Source: Pseudomonas bubulae (lineage in GTDB: Bacteria; Pseudomonadota; Gammaproteobacteria; Pseudomonadales; Pseudomonadaceae). From it: 64,000 nt of DNA. The stretch covers positions 310,001 to 374,000 of the forward strand of contig NZ_UYJA01000001.1 in the NCBI RefSeq assembly GCF_900618535.1, given 5' to 3'. The position numbers and the translations under genes are program-made. Every line of letters starts with the position of its first letter. Position 1 is the stretch's first letter. Of the stretch, positions 54,546-63,799 are shown piece after piece. Below the pieces are notes generated by a model that was given only the letters and a program-made list of their open reading frames with translations, ran no database searches and had not been told where the DNA came from.

Positions 54546-54935
54546 GAGGTGCTATCCCAGAAATGTTCCTAAGCCTCGTAAGGCACTGATTCGACAAACC
54601 CGCTTCTGACGTCCAATCTCTTAACGGGCCATGTCCTTCGTGTTCATGGCGAGTCATTCAATGAGTTGGCTGCCGATGAAGCTGATTCAGTGCCGTTTCT
54701 CTTCAGGTCAGCGTGTACCGCTGCTCGTGCAGTCTGGTAATGCTAAGCCGTTGCCCATACTCGTTCCGTTCATCTACGTTCAACTCAAGCTCAGGTACCG
54801 CGCTTACAATACGGCGGCGGCACATCTGCGCGCGATCCAGGCTTTCTACACCTATGCCAAAAACCGGGAGCTGGATATCGATGAGGCTATCTTAGCCTGT
54901 CACTTCGAGGCGATTCTGGCGCTACCGGACGGTTA
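54540..54935 (+). repeat. Direct repeat A: integrase-fragment DNA beside dif (partner 61379-61738)
   Basis: Aligns with 61379-61738 at roughly 85% by eye, beginning at the XerD half of dif and running into the integrase N-terminus. The two copies bracket the nested IS and the ABC-3C cassette in direct orientation. Confidence 0.75.
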
Positions 54936-55084
54936 CGCTCTCTGGCTCCAAAGCGGCCGCCAGGCCGATAATCTGGTTGCCCGAATTGGCACATCTGCAA
55001 CAGCATCTTGAATCGCCCCGGGTTTCGTAGACACCTCTTTGCCTTAAAATGGACTGCCCCCGCCGCCATAGACAATTTCCAGCC

Positions 55085-55938
55085 TCATAATGAGGCGCTT
55101 TCAAAGGCCTCAGGGCTGACGCCGCCCAGATGGCTGTGACGACGTGTTCGGTTATAAAACACTTCAATGTAATCGAACACATCGGCCCGGGCCATATCCC
55201 GGGTTTTGTAAATCCGTTTGCGGATGCGTTCTTTTTCAAGCTGCTGAAAAAGGACTCGGCCACGGCATTGTCCCAGCAGTTACCCCGGCGACTCATACTG
55301 GGCTCCAACTGGTCGGCCAAGCAGAACCGCTTCCAGTCATCGCTGCCATATTGACTGCCTTGGTCGGAGTGGACGAGTACTCGGTGTTTGGGTTTGCGGC
55401 GCCAAACCGCCATCAGCAAGGCATCCAACACCAACTCCTTGGCTAGCGTCGGTTTCATTGACCAGCCAACTACTTTGCGCGCATAGAGATCCAGCACGAC
55501 AGCCAAGTACAACCAACCCTGCCACGTCCGGATGTAGGTGATATCGGTCACCCAAACCTTGTTGGGGGCGTCAACCGTAAACGCCCGGTTGAGCCGATTG
55601 GGGGCAATGATCGAGGGCCGGCCTTTAATCGGGCGCGGGGCTTTATAGCCCCTGAGGGCTTTGATTTTATGCGCGCGCATTAACCTGGCCACACGGTGCT
55701 TGCCGCAGGTTTCACCTGCCTCCCGCAAGTCTACAAACACCGGCCGAGCACCGTAGACGCCTCGGCTGGCAGCATAAGAATCGCGAATCAGCCCTAACAA
55801 CCGAGCATTATCATATTCGCGCGCAGAGACCGGCTTGTGCAGCCATTGATAGAACCCGGCACGAGCAACTTGTAAGACCCGGCACAGCGTGGTGATCGCG
55901 TACTGATGACGGTGCTCGTTGATAAAGCGGTATTTCAC
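55085..55938 (-). pseudogene. Inner IS transposase OrfB, frameshifted near its end
   Basis: The D,D,E core is complete ([45 protein letters not shown]). Just after SSLKK one A is missing from an A-run (near 55233), so the frame goes on as nonsense past the IS end to 54922. In the restored frame the end reads ADVFDYIEVFYNRTRRHSHL and GGVSPEAFESAS with a stop at 55085. The altered tail probably kills or weakens the enzyme. Confidence 0.75.
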
Positions 55939-56219
55939 TCGGGCTCACAGGCAAAGTACCGCGCTGCTTTTTTTAAGATGTCGCGCTCTTCTTCCAGCCG
56001 TCTCATTTGGGCTCGCAACCGCAAAATTTCGCTCTTGGCTTCGAGTAGTCCGCTGGCCTGTTTTTCGGTCTTATCAGGCGTCACAGCCTTGACCCATTTG
56101 TAGAGACTGTGGGTTGATACACCGAGGCGTTCGGCTATATCTGCAACAGAATATCCGCGCTCGATAACTTGCCTGACTGCTTCAGCCTTGAATTCCGGCG
56201 TGAATCGTTGGGTGCTCAT
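55935..56219 (-). CDS. Inner IS OrfA
   Basis: 94 residues from ATG 56219 (AGGAGG six bases upstream): MSTQRFTPEFKAEAVRQVIE, HTH with AERLGVSTHSLYKWV, and a coiled coil LRAQMRRLEEERDILKKAAR. Overlaps orfB by four bases. The frame runs on upstream to 56321 without support. Confidence 0.85.
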   Translation of the reverse strand: MSTQRFTPEFKAEAVRQVIERGYSVADIAERLGVSTHSLYKWVKAVTPDKTEKQASGLLEAKSEILRLRAQMRRLEEERDILKKAARYFACEPE

Positions 56220-56504
56220 AGACTTCCTCCTATGCTCAAAGCATAGGCTGGAGATGTCTATGAGGGCGGGGGCAGTCCAGTTTAAGGCAAAGAGGTGTCT
56301 ACGAAACCCGGAGCGATTCATCTCGATACGCTTGGTGACAGGCTAGGCGTAGTAGTGCTACACCTTAAAATCCCCTCACGAAAGATGGCATTATGCTACC
56401 CAGTTAGCCTAGTATTGGGTTTCGCGTAGGGAGGCGCTGAGGCACAAGCATTCGATAGCTCCACCCGCGCACTCATTCAGACATTGGTGCCGGAGATTTT
56501 GTTA

Positions 56505-57938
56505 ATGGCTTTCGATGCATCACCCTCTTGGAGTGGTTTCAACTACCAGGGAAAAGTAGCGCTTTATTATGCTTTAGTCCTGATAAATAGAGAAACTCCC
56601 GACACAGATCTCTCAGCATATAGCCTTATGCTTGAGTCAACAGAAGACTTTGAAATCAAGAGAAACGATGAATCGATCTCAATTCATCAAGTGAAGGCTT
56701 ACAATAAGAGTACCTTCGAGAAATACTCAAATGCGCTAATCGAAATTACTCTTGAACTCTACAAACAGCCAACCGTCTCTGGCTTCGTCCACACTTGGAA
56801 GGTCATCAACAACAGACCCAACTTCACTTCTTTGATCGACTCTATAAAAAACGACCTAATCTTCATTTATAATGAGTACCAAGATAGCGCTGACAAAGTC
56901 GCTACGACGATAGGGAAAGCGGCTTCAGACTCAAAGAAAATAACAAAAATCTCAGCGATTTTACGTTATGCATTTCCTACTAAGTCGGCGGATGAACTGT
57001 ACGCCATTTTAGAGGAGATTCTTATCCAAAAAAATGATGCCCTGAGCAGGGTTGCGAGCTACGAGTATGACGACAAGAAAAAATATTGCGACCTAGACGA
57101 CATCAACAAAAAAATAAAAAATCAAATCAGTCTTGCCTTCCAAGCTCGCAATAAAATCGTTACCGACGATCATCTTGACAAGGCCTTTCACCACTACCTC
57201 GGCATGATCGACAGGCATATTATCGATCGCCACAAAACAAAAGCCAAAGAAAATAAACTTTCGATAAGCATTGATTCGCTGATTTTCGTACTAGAGACCG
57301 ACTTGGAAGACATCAGCAAGGACTATCTGGCATACAAATTCAAGGAAAGATTCTCATATCAAATCGATCAATACATGAGTGACGAAGTAGATTATCCTGA
57401 CGCAGGCAATGATCAACCCTGTAATCTTCAGGCTGCTTGCGCCATTTTGCTTGCATTACATCCTCGTGAGCTCTGGGAGCATTATCGAAGCTTTTCACCC
57501 CATCTGCTCCTGGATGATGCAAGTAACACAAGTAACGCTTTCACTTATAACGATGAGGGCATACGTCTTTACCTGCTCAAGATTCTACACTCTGTAGACA
57601 TCGCCAGCTCTGCACCAAACGCCGCACGCTATCAGTTCACCTATCGTTCCAGCACGCCCCCATTCCAAAACTTTCTTCCCACCACTATTACAAACAATGG
57701 GCGGTTTGATTTAACCTCAAAGCAGATGCACTCGAACCCTTGCTTGTCCGAACTCTTATACGAAATTGAAAACTTGATTCATTGCGGAGAAATAGATCAC
57801 ATTTTCTACCCGGATGCTGAAAAAAATACCGAAGCGCCAATAGAGATCGATGCTGATCAACGCTTGAAAAGAACAGAGACATTCAAAAGCATTAGCGTTA
57901 TTTCACTTAATAAAGCCAAGATTAAGCTAGCAAAATGA
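56505..57938 (+). CDS. ABC-3C-type effector: nuclease-like N-terminus (gene 1)
   Basis: 477 residues from ATG 56505 (GGAG nine bases upstream). It starts with SGFNYQGKVALYYALVLI (10-27), then LESTEDFEIKRND and ISIHQVKAYNKSTFEKY; Glu47/Asp48 and Gln62-x-Lys64 fit the PD-(D/E)XK core seen in DUF4297-like effectors of ABC three-component systems. The C-terminal third should be the docking domain for the ABC protein; it is not named here. ATGA overlap with gene 2. AT-rich. Expected to cleave DNA when the ATPase is triggered; inferred from the family. Confidence 0.7.
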   Translation: MAFDASPSWSGFNYQGKVALYYALVLINRETPDTDLSAYSLMLESTEDFEIKRNDESISIHQVKAYNKSTFEKYSNALIEITLELYKQPTVSGFVHTWKVINNRPNFTSLIDSIKNDLIFIYNEYQDSADKVATTIGKAASDSKKITKISAILRYAFPTKSADELYAILEEILIQKNDALSRVASYEYDDKKKYCDLDDINKKIKNQISLAFQARNKIVTDDHLDKAFHHYLGMIDRHIIDRHKTKAKENKLSISIDSLIFVLETDLEDISKDYLAYKFKERFSYQIDQYMSDEVDYPDAGNDQPCNLQAACAILLALHPRELWEHYRSFSPHLLLDDASNTSNAFTYNDEGIRLYLLKILHSVDIASSAPNAARYQFTYRSSTPPFQNFLPTTITNNGRFDLTSKQMHSNPCLSELLYEIENLIHCGEIDHIFYPDAEKNTEAPIEIDADQRLKRTETFKSISVISLNKAKIKLAK

Positions 57939-58639
57939 TAAATCTGATAAATAACATCATTTCTAACAATGGCTATCAACGGATTGACCTCGATCTCGAT
58001 GAGCCGGGTTTTATGATCACGCTTTTTAAAGCCAGTGACGAGAGCAAGCAAGAATACTTCGTCTCGCTCCGAGCCGAAGAGCAAGACAATAAAGTGGCCA
58101 TGCTGCTTCTGGAAGAAAAAGCTCAAACTATTTTTGAAAAAATTCGAAACTCAGGCAAAACTGAGCGCTTCTTTGAAAAGAACTGCACGATGATTGTGTG
58201 CCATGAAGCGATAAAAATCAGTAAAGAAGCAATATTTTCTTTGGAAGAAGACCCCTACAACTTCAAGAAAAATGTCCTAACCTACTCCACGGGTGAATTG
58301 CTAGCCTTGCAGACCTATCTTTCAAGCAACGGGCTTGAAGAGATAACCAACGATGTCATCAATAACATCTTGAATGCTAATGGGGGCAAAAATTTCCTCG
58401 AATTCAAGCAAAGCTCCACAAAGGGCCTGTATTCGATAGTTCTTAAGACCACCCTCAAACTACCCTTCCTAATCTATACTCCTCAAGAGCAAAAGCTTAG
58501 CAATCTTGCATTAGACATTGAAAATAACCTCACACCTGGACTTAATTCAATCTACAAAGAAATCATTTCCATAGAAGCCGAATGGAATGATGAGAATATA
58601 TTAGATGAAGTGATGAAAGTCTGGAGTGTCGAACTATGA
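57935..58639 (+). CDS. ABC-3C-type middle component (gene 2)
   Basis: 234 residues, soluble, charged. The first third (GYQRIDLDLDEPGFMITLFK, KQEYFVSLRAEEQDN) reads like the small middle component that joins effector and ATPase in ABC-3C systems; the match is by position and size more than by motif. It overlaps gene 1 (ATGA) and gene 3 (ATGA), so the three proteins are made together in balanced amounts. Confidence 0.6.
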   Translation: MINLINNIISNNGYQRIDLDLDEPGFMITLFKASDESKQEYFVSLRAEEQDNKVAMLLLEEKAQTIFEKIRNSGKTERFFEKNCTMIVCHEAIKISKEAIFSLEEDPYNFKKNVLTYSTGELLALQTYLSSNGLEEITNDVINNILNANGGKNFLEFKQSSTKGLYSIVLKTTLKLPFLIYTPQEQKLSNLALDIENNLTPGLNSIYKEIISIEAEWNDENILDEVMKVWSVEL

Positions 58640-61008
58640 TATTCTTGACCAAAATTACGTTGGTAAATTTTAAAATTTTCGGCGGCGAACCTTACTCTAT
58701 TGACTTCGAAGGGAACAAGCTGATCCTGTTGGATGGGCCGAATGGATATGGTAAAACTTCGGTATTTGATGCCGTCGAGTTAGCGCTAACTGGAAATATC
58801 AGCAGGCTCATCACCTTGGATAACCGCCAAAACCCTGCAGACATCGTTGTAGCACATAGAAATGCTTCTTCGGTTGAAATATTGTTAGAGTTCAAAGACG
58901 AAAACTCAGGCACAAGAATTTTTCAACGAAAACTTAAAAGCAATATTACCGGCCCCTCGAAGCGAATAGCGAGATTCGCAGAACTGTGGGAGCTCAATGA
59001 GATAATCGATGGCAGTGCCGAGCCGGCAAAAAAAGATGTTCTTGAACAATTTTTTGACAGCAAAGATTTTGCCAGAGACTTTTTGCTATTCCATTATGTG
59101 CAGCAAGAAGAAACGTCAAGGTTCTTAAAAACAAACAATGAAACTCAGCGTGCAACTGAGCTTGCGCAGCTTTTTGGAGACACGCGTGAAGCTGACGAAA
59201 ACCTAGAAAAACTTACCAGCGCACAAAGGAAAATCAACGTCGCTAAAAAGTCAATAACTAATCGAATCTCTGAACTTCAGCGCTTGTACCATCTCGATCC
59301 CGAGTTGGCAATCACAACTGAGCCGACAGAGTCACATCAGTATGCGTTCCCTTGGCTGTCCGAGAACAACACCTCCCCTTATTGGGATTTTGATACAATA
59401 GTCGAACTGACCGAACAAAGGCTGAGTGCATCTCTCGCCGAAATTGAAGCCATAAAATGGCTAGTAAGCCACAGTGACTTCTACTTGAGAAATCGCCATT
59501 ATCAGTCAGCATTGCACCAACGCAACCTGCTTGAGCTTTACGTAGGCTATGCTAACACACACCTGAACTACCATGGCTATCAAGACTATAGCAAGACCTA
59601 TCAGGAAGTTAAGAATTCATATGATATCCTTCAACAGGAAGACATTAGCGACATACTTAAAAATTCCCGCTTAGAAAATCTTTACACTGCGCTCAAGCTG
59701 CCTGGTAGAGCTGAGTTTCGTGATGCCTTGACATTACTCAACACCTTAATTTCAAAAAACAAGGGTGTAAGTTCAGTCTACACCGAAATCCTGAACCACC
59801 ACTCCAAACTGTCTCCCGCTTTAGACGTCACCCCTACCGAAACTTCATGTTTCTTCTGTGGTCACGACCATAACACTCACGACGCATTGAAAGCAGCTGT
59901 CGAAAAACATGGCGACTTACTTCGTAGTGAGCTTTCAGATAAAGATAAAGCAACCGTAGCTGCTCGGGAAAATTTCTCCAAGCACCATCTAGCAGATTTG
60001 CTCAACGCCTGCGAGGTCTACTTAGAAATAAATGTAGAACCTAGCCAGACTGACCTGAACAAACTTGCAGAGGCATTTGCATCTAAAGATCGCTTAAAAA
60101 ATATACGGCAATGGCTGATAACCGAGAACATTGAGCATGAAGACCTCCTCGCTGAGGACTTTCCCGTCGGGGCTCGCGATAGATACATTGCCGAAGCGAC
60201 AGATGTATTGTGCGAAAGAATAAGAGCGCTAATCGGGCCGGCACCAGATAACTTTTACGAAACCCATACATCATCAACTTTAGACCGTATCTTCAAAGAT
60301 TATTTCAACAAAACCGCTGAAAGGCTAACAACCTACCCGATAGATCTCCTCACGCAGAAAGAAACTTACATAAAAGAACAGTACGGCAACGACATGAGAG
60401 CGCATGCTGTTGAGCTGCAAAAGCTTCAAAAAAATGACTCGCTACTTGAACGAGCACTCTCCGACACTGGAGACCTCATTGCTATTGTCAGATCTCAGAT
60501 CAGAAAATATAGAAAGGATCTCATTACAGATATTGAAATCCCCTTCTATATCTACTCAGGAAAAATCCTCCAAAGCCACCAAGCTGGAATAGGACACGGC
60601 ATATTCATTAAAGATCCAACAGGTGAGGATGAGCTAAAAAATGTGCGACTAGTCTCGGATTGGAAGAGCGACCACGACATTCTGAATACAATGAGTTCAG
60701 GGCAAATTTCTGCTGTTGTAATCGCATTGACGTTAGCATTGCACCGTGTTTATTCCAAAAAATTCGGAACCATCTTAATCGATGATCCAGTCCAGACGAT
60801 GGATGACATCAACATGTCTTCATTGGTCGAGCTGTTACGCAACGACTTCCAAGACAAGCAAATCGTGCTCTCCACTCATGAAGATAAAGTTGCAAGATAC
60901 TTCACATATAAATACATCAAGCATAGCGAGAGCGTCAAAATCGTGAACCTAATGCAGCGCAGAGAATATGTACCAAGCAATAGGTTCAAATACAGCACGG
61001 ACTCCTAG
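58636..61008 (+). CDS. ABC-3C-type SMC/Rad50-like ATPase with zinc-hook cysteines (gene 3)
   Basis: 790 residues. Walker A GPNGYGKTS (34-42) after an AAA_23-like start; long coiled coils; a CFFCGH at Cys405-Cys408 in the middle, like the C-x-x-C of a Rad50 zinc hook; then the signature MSSGQISAVVIALTLALH, Walker B TILIDDPVQTMDDIN and an H-loop LSTHEDK near the end. All ATPase motifs are intact. It probably dimerises and senses DNA ends or invading DNA, then releases the nuclease of gene 1. Last gene of the operon. Confidence 0.82.
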   Translation: MIFLTKITLVNFKIFGGEPYSIDFEGNKLILLDGPNGYGKTSVFDAVELALTGNISRLITLDNRQNPADIVVAHRNASSVEILLEFKDENSGTRIFQRKLKSNITGPSKRIARFAELWELNEIIDGSAEPAKKDVLEQFFDSKDFARDFLLFHYVQQEETSRFLKTNNETQRATELAQLFGDTREADENLEKLTSAQRKINVAKKSITNRISELQRLYHLDPELAITTEPTESHQYAFPWLSENNTSPYWDFDTIVELTEQRLSASLAEIEAIKWLVSHSDFYLRNRHYQSALHQRNLLELYVGYANTHLNYHGYQDYSKTYQEVKNSYDILQQEDISDILKNSRLENLYTALKLPGRAEFRDALTLLNTLISKNKGVSSVYTEILNHHSKLSPALDVTPTETSCFFCGHDHNTHDALKAAVEKHGDLLRSELSDKDKATVAARENFSKHHLADLLNACEVYLEINVEPSQTDLNKLAEAFASKDRLKNIRQWLITENIEHEDLLAEDFPVGARDRYIAEATDVLCERIRALIGPAPDNFYETHTSSTLDRIFKDYFNKTAERLTTYPIDLLTQKETYIKEQYGNDMRAHAVELQKLQKNDSLLERALSDTGDLIAIVRSQIRKYRKDLITDIEIPFYIYSGKILQSHQAGIGHGIFIKDPTGEDELKNVRLVSDWKSDHDILNTMSSGQISAVVIALTLALHRVYSKKFGTILIDDPVQTMDDINMSSLVELLRNDFQDKQIVLSTHEDKVARYFTYKYIKHSESVKIVNLMQRREYVPSNRFKYSTDS

Positions 61009-61378
61009 TTAAAGCTCACTAGTCGTCCTTAGATTGCCGGTGCCCTTGTACCGCTTTTCCTGTGTCCCCTACAAAAAATCTCTGTGTTGATGGAGATCTT
61101 ACCGTCGGGGACGGGCAGACAGGCAAAAGCGGTACGTCAACCGGAGGGGCGCACCGCTGCAATCTATTGCTGTCAGCGATGTTCGTTTAGGTTGCGTGGA
61201 CGAAGCAACTGGACTGTGACCGTCAGAGGTTGGGGCGACGAGGGTAAGGACGGCGGAGAAAACTAGGTCTATGGACATCAATCGATGAACAGGCGCGTTA
61301 ATTTCTAGAGCGGTTAGCCAGTAATTTCAGGCTCATGAGCCGCTTATGAGCATCTGACATCGCCCATAAGTAAAATCA
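61009..61378. other. Gene-free stretch after the ABC-3C cassette
   Basis: No gene, terminator or RNA recognised. GC-rich compared with the AT-rich cassette. At its right end CCCATAAGTAAAAT (61369-61382) resembles a degraded XerD half of dif. Confidence 0.35.
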
Positions 61379-61738
61379 TGTGCCATGGTAGAAATGTTCA
61401 TGAAGTTCATAAGGTACTGAATCGACAAATCCGCTTTTGACGTCCACTCTCCCAACGGACCATAGACTTCGATGAGGTGGCTGCCGATGAAGCTGATTCA
61501 GTGCCGCTTTTCTTCAGGTCAGCGTGTTCCGCTGCTCGTGCACGCTGCTAACCCGGAGCCGTTGCCCATACGCGTTCTGTTCATCTACGTCCGACTCAAA
61601 CTCAGGCACCGCGCTTACTATCGGCGGCGGCACATCTGCCTGCGGTCCAGGCTTTCTATACCTATGCCCAAAGTCGAGACGCTCATTTGGATGGCGTCAT
61701 CTTGGTCTGCCACTTCGAGTCGATTCTGGCGTTGAATA
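61379..61738 (+). pseudogene. Integrase N-terminal remnant, copy B (direct repeat of 54540-54935)
   Basis: MKLIQCRFSSGQRVPLLVHA starts at 61487 and follows copy A until about 61618, where one base is missing and the frame is lost; homology goes on in DNA to about 61733. There it ends at an IS-end relic (TTGAATAGCCGCGGATTCTC). Upstream DNA also matches copy A, back to the XerD half of dif. Confidence 0.7.
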
Positions 61739-61762
61739 GCCGCGGATTCTCTAGAGACCCCC
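61733..61762 (+). mobile_element. Relic of an IS end
   Basis: TTGAATAGCCGCGGATTCTC then TAGAGACCCC, close to the left end of the IS at 25150 (TGAATCGCCCCGGATTCTCT AGACACC). No partner end or transposase follows. Confidence 0.6.
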
Positions 61763-61834
61763 GAGCCTCACAATTGAGACTGTTGGGAGATGAATACCTA
61801 AAGCAGCTGCATTAACCGGGCTTTCAAGGTGAGG

Positions 61835-62323
61835 CTATGGTCGGGCCGCTCTGCTGCGGGTCATATGGATGAGTGCTGATCTACGACTATCCAGAGAACT
61901 TCTCTCTTCGACAGCAAAGGGCAAGAAGCCTAGTTTTGGATATAGCAGCAAGCCTGCTGTATTTTCATTGAAGCACGAGATCTGCACCTCTGTGGCGTCA
62001 TAGCGGTCGAACGCCAGAGCAGTCATCGTCTCCACGATGAAGGTCGCCACACCTTTACCTCGTGCCTCTTGGGCAACGATGACATTGCCGATACAGCAAA
62101 CTCCACTCGTTTCAGCCCGATAAAAGTTAGCAAAACCGACGACGCTATTCCCCGCTTCGACAACCGTCGAGTCGAATCGTTGAGTAATAGCGTTAGACAG
62201 CTGAGCTTCAGTCAGGGGGTATTGAGCTTTCGGGAACATATAAAATAGTTCCTGAGCGTTAAGGGGAAAGCTACAGATAGTTTTGATGTCATCTGCCTTC
62301 ACTGGCCTGTGTTGCAATATCAT
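61835..62323 (-). CDS. GNAT-family N-acetyltransferase
   Basis: 162 residues from ATG 62323 (AAGGA seven bases upstream; the frame extends to 62347). The acetyl-CoA-binding core is IGNVIVAQEARGKGVATFIV, with the R/Q-x-x-G-x-G/A loop, after VVGFANFYRAETSGVCCIGN. The C-terminal VQISCFNENTAGLLLYPKLG is the standard beta6-alpha4 region. Substrate unknown. It is the first intact gene right of the ABC-3C element and points toward it. Confidence 0.85.
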   Translation of the reverse strand: MILQHRPVKADDIKTICSFPLNAQELFYMFPKAQYPLTEAQLSNAITQRFDSTVVEAGNSVVGFANFYRAETSGVCCIGNVIVAQEARGKGVATFIVETMTALAFDRYDATEVQISCFNENTAGLLLYPKLGFLPFAVEERSSLDSRRSALIHMTRSRAARP

Positions 62324-62594
62324 CGCGCGTCCTTGAGGTCTAAGCATTCGGCATTCTAGCCCACTACTATTTGCTCAAACACCTTGCCTGGTTATCGGGG
62401 CACCCTATGATGCGGCAGCAGCTCCGCATTCTCACTTGCCCGCTGAGTCGACAGGCGCATGAGGACGTCCTTCAAAATGGGTACGCCGCCGTCATCGAGA
62501 TAGCGCGACAGCGCCATTAAACCTGCCAATTCTTGCTAGAATCACTAAACCCATAAGCACGCTAGTCAAGTCGATCACTAAGGATTGAGATTGC

Positions 62595-63602
62595 ATGATC
62601 AAAACCCTGCCAAAAATTATAATTTCAGTTGCTGCACTTTTCGGTATGTTTATTAATTTGCACTTGATCCACACACTTAGCGATCACTCTGCTGTCTCTG
62701 GCGTCGAGGAATTGCTCAGTCTAAGGATGTATGACTGGAGCCAGTCAGTGTCCAAGAAATCAGACTTGGGTGGCTTTGTTACGTTTTCGATTCTTGGCGC
62801 TGTGATTGCCGCATATGTAGCGTCTAAATTTGAGTTTAATTTGGAAAAGGCCCTGTATTCAATCATCGCTACCGCCATAATATCTGGATTTGTTTTGGGG
62901 GGCGTCCAGAATGCTGTGGTATCTCATATTGGCACTTCTTTGGTTGAGAAGTACCCCGCCGCCGCCAAGCGCGCTATTTCCACCTATTATGTGCAACGTC
63001 TTGCGTGGCGCGATAACGGCTATAAAAACGTACTCATCCCTGAATATTCCGGCGATAACATTCGCACAATTGAGTCGAAGCTATTCAGTGTCAATATGTT
63101 TTATTTGGTTGAGGACCCCCTTTTCGTGACAGGGGACAAGACCAGAGGCAAAGACCTTATGGCACTGTACTTCAATGATGCTGTTGACGCGCAAGTCAAG
63201 CAGCAACCATGGGGACTGCCCAAAGATAACTGGATATATGAAGGCTTTGTAAGGGAATTTGATACTGCCCACTACGATTTGCGAAGAGTAAATAATACTG
63301 TCGTTGTACCTGTTGTGTTGGCCACGACCATTTTCAGTCTGATCTTAAGCATCTTGGTTTTCATAGGTGAAGTATTTGGATTGGCTGGTGGTAGCTGGCT
63401 AAAGATAAGGGTTTATGCAGTGGCGGGTGTTGCTATTGCTTTGCTGGTCACTCCCTTATTCGTGCAAACTCACTATCACTTGACGCCAGCAATACAGCAA
63501 TTTAACTGCAGCTACAGCTATTGTAATTTGGCACAACCCGTTATTGATTGGCTTTTCAGATTCGAACTGGGAGTCGTCAAATTAATCTCATTCGTCACCT
63601 GA
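62595..63602 (+). CDS. Multispanning membrane protein, hypothetical
   Basis: 335 residues: an N-terminal helix (IIISVAALFGMFINLHLIHT), two further helices (VTFSILGAVIAAYVASKF, SIIATAIISGFVLGGVQNAV), a hydrophilic loop of about 110 residues with a charged WRDNGYKNVLIPEYSG block, then three helices near the C-terminus (VVPVVLATTIFSLILSILVF and on). Family not recognised. No good ribosome site, only a GGATTGAG before ATG 62595. Stands alone. Confidence 0.6.
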   Translation: MIKTLPKIIISVAALFGMFINLHLIHTLSDHSAVSGVEELLSLRMYDWSQSVSKKSDLGGFVTFSILGAVIAAYVASKFEFNLEKALYSIIATAIISGFVLGGVQNAVVSHIGTSLVEKYPAAAKRAISTYYVQRLAWRDNGYKNVLIPEYSGDNIRTIESKLFSVNMFYLVEDPLFVTGDKTRGKDLMALYFNDAVDAQVKQQPWGLPKDNWIYEGFVREFDTAHYDLRRVNNTVVVPVVLATTIFSLILSILVFIGEVFGLAGGSWLKIRVYAVAGVAIALLVTPLFVQTHYHLTPAIQQFNCSYSYCNLAQPVIDWLFRFELGVVKLISFVT

Positions 63603-63779
63603 GAATCTAGAGAAGGTCTCATCAGCTGTCTGCTGGCAGGAGGCGTTGACCGTCACCTGAGTGCCCTCCTCACCTGCCCGCTGCCAATCGGCGATTTGCT
63701 TGCACACTCGGGAGATCACCCAATTGCCGACCTGGGTAAACAGAAGAGCTTTTGTTCCCGTGCAGGCAAGTTTTTTCAA
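63588..63779 (-). pseudogene. EAL-domain fragment
   Basis: A 63-codon reverse frame contains VGNWVISRVCKQIADWQRAG followed by TQVTVNASCQQ, the block just after the catalytic E-x-L part of EAL phosphodiesterases (usually '..GEWVL..AC.QL..W...' then 'VNLSARQ'). Nothing else of the domain is present, and the frame ends inside the stop region of the neighbouring gene. A relic. Confidence 0.55.
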
Positions 63780-63792
63780 CTGCCTGCACGGG
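63757..63792. terminator. Hairpin downstream of the MFS gene
   Basis: Perfect 12-bp arms CCCGTGCAGGCA and TGCCTGCACGGG around a 12-base loop, eight bases past the stop of the reverse-strand MFS gene. No T-run after the stem on that strand; a T6 lies in the loop. Confidence 0.6.
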
Positions 63793-63799
63793 CATGACC

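Larger units (their letters stand above)
55050..56279 (-). mobile_element. Inner IS3-family element
   Basis: 1230 bp with ends TGGACTGCCCCCGCCGCCAT and its inverted partner (TGGACTGCCCCCGCCCTCAT), then AGACA. Encodes orfA (intact) and orfB (frameshifted) on the reverse strand. Confidence 0.85.
55009..56320. mobile_element. Nested insertion: IS inside a pair of inverted IS ends
   Basis: The outer borders are two inverted 40-bp copies of the orfA-side end of the 25150 IS family (TGAATCGC(C/T)CCGGGTTTCG, then TAGACACCTCTTTGCC). The element is flanked by a 3-bp direct repeat TCT, a typical IS3-family duplication. Between them lies a complete second IS (55050-56279). So the outer piece looks like a MITE-like derivative that carries or received the inner IS. 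Confidence 0.8.
54676..56400 (+). pseudogene. Integrase N-terminal remnant, split by the nested IS
   Basis: From ATG 54676 the frame reads MKLIQCRFSSGQRVPLLVQS and PFIYVQLKLRYRAYNTAAAH, then AIQAFYTYAKNRELDIDEAI and GYALWLQSGRQADNL, the start of a tyrosine integrase. After one frameshift, LPELAHLQQH runs to 55008. Removing the IS at 55009-56320 with one TCT copy rejoins the frame as LAHLQQH-L-DTLGDRLGVVVLHL to about 56400. The catalytic domain is absent. So the fragment existed before the IS arrived. Confidence 0.75.

Noticed and set aside
54922..55084. C-terminal extension of the inner IS OrfB beyond the IS end
   Set aside because: Arises from a one-base deletion; the restored frame ends at 55085 with the normal IS3 C-terminus.
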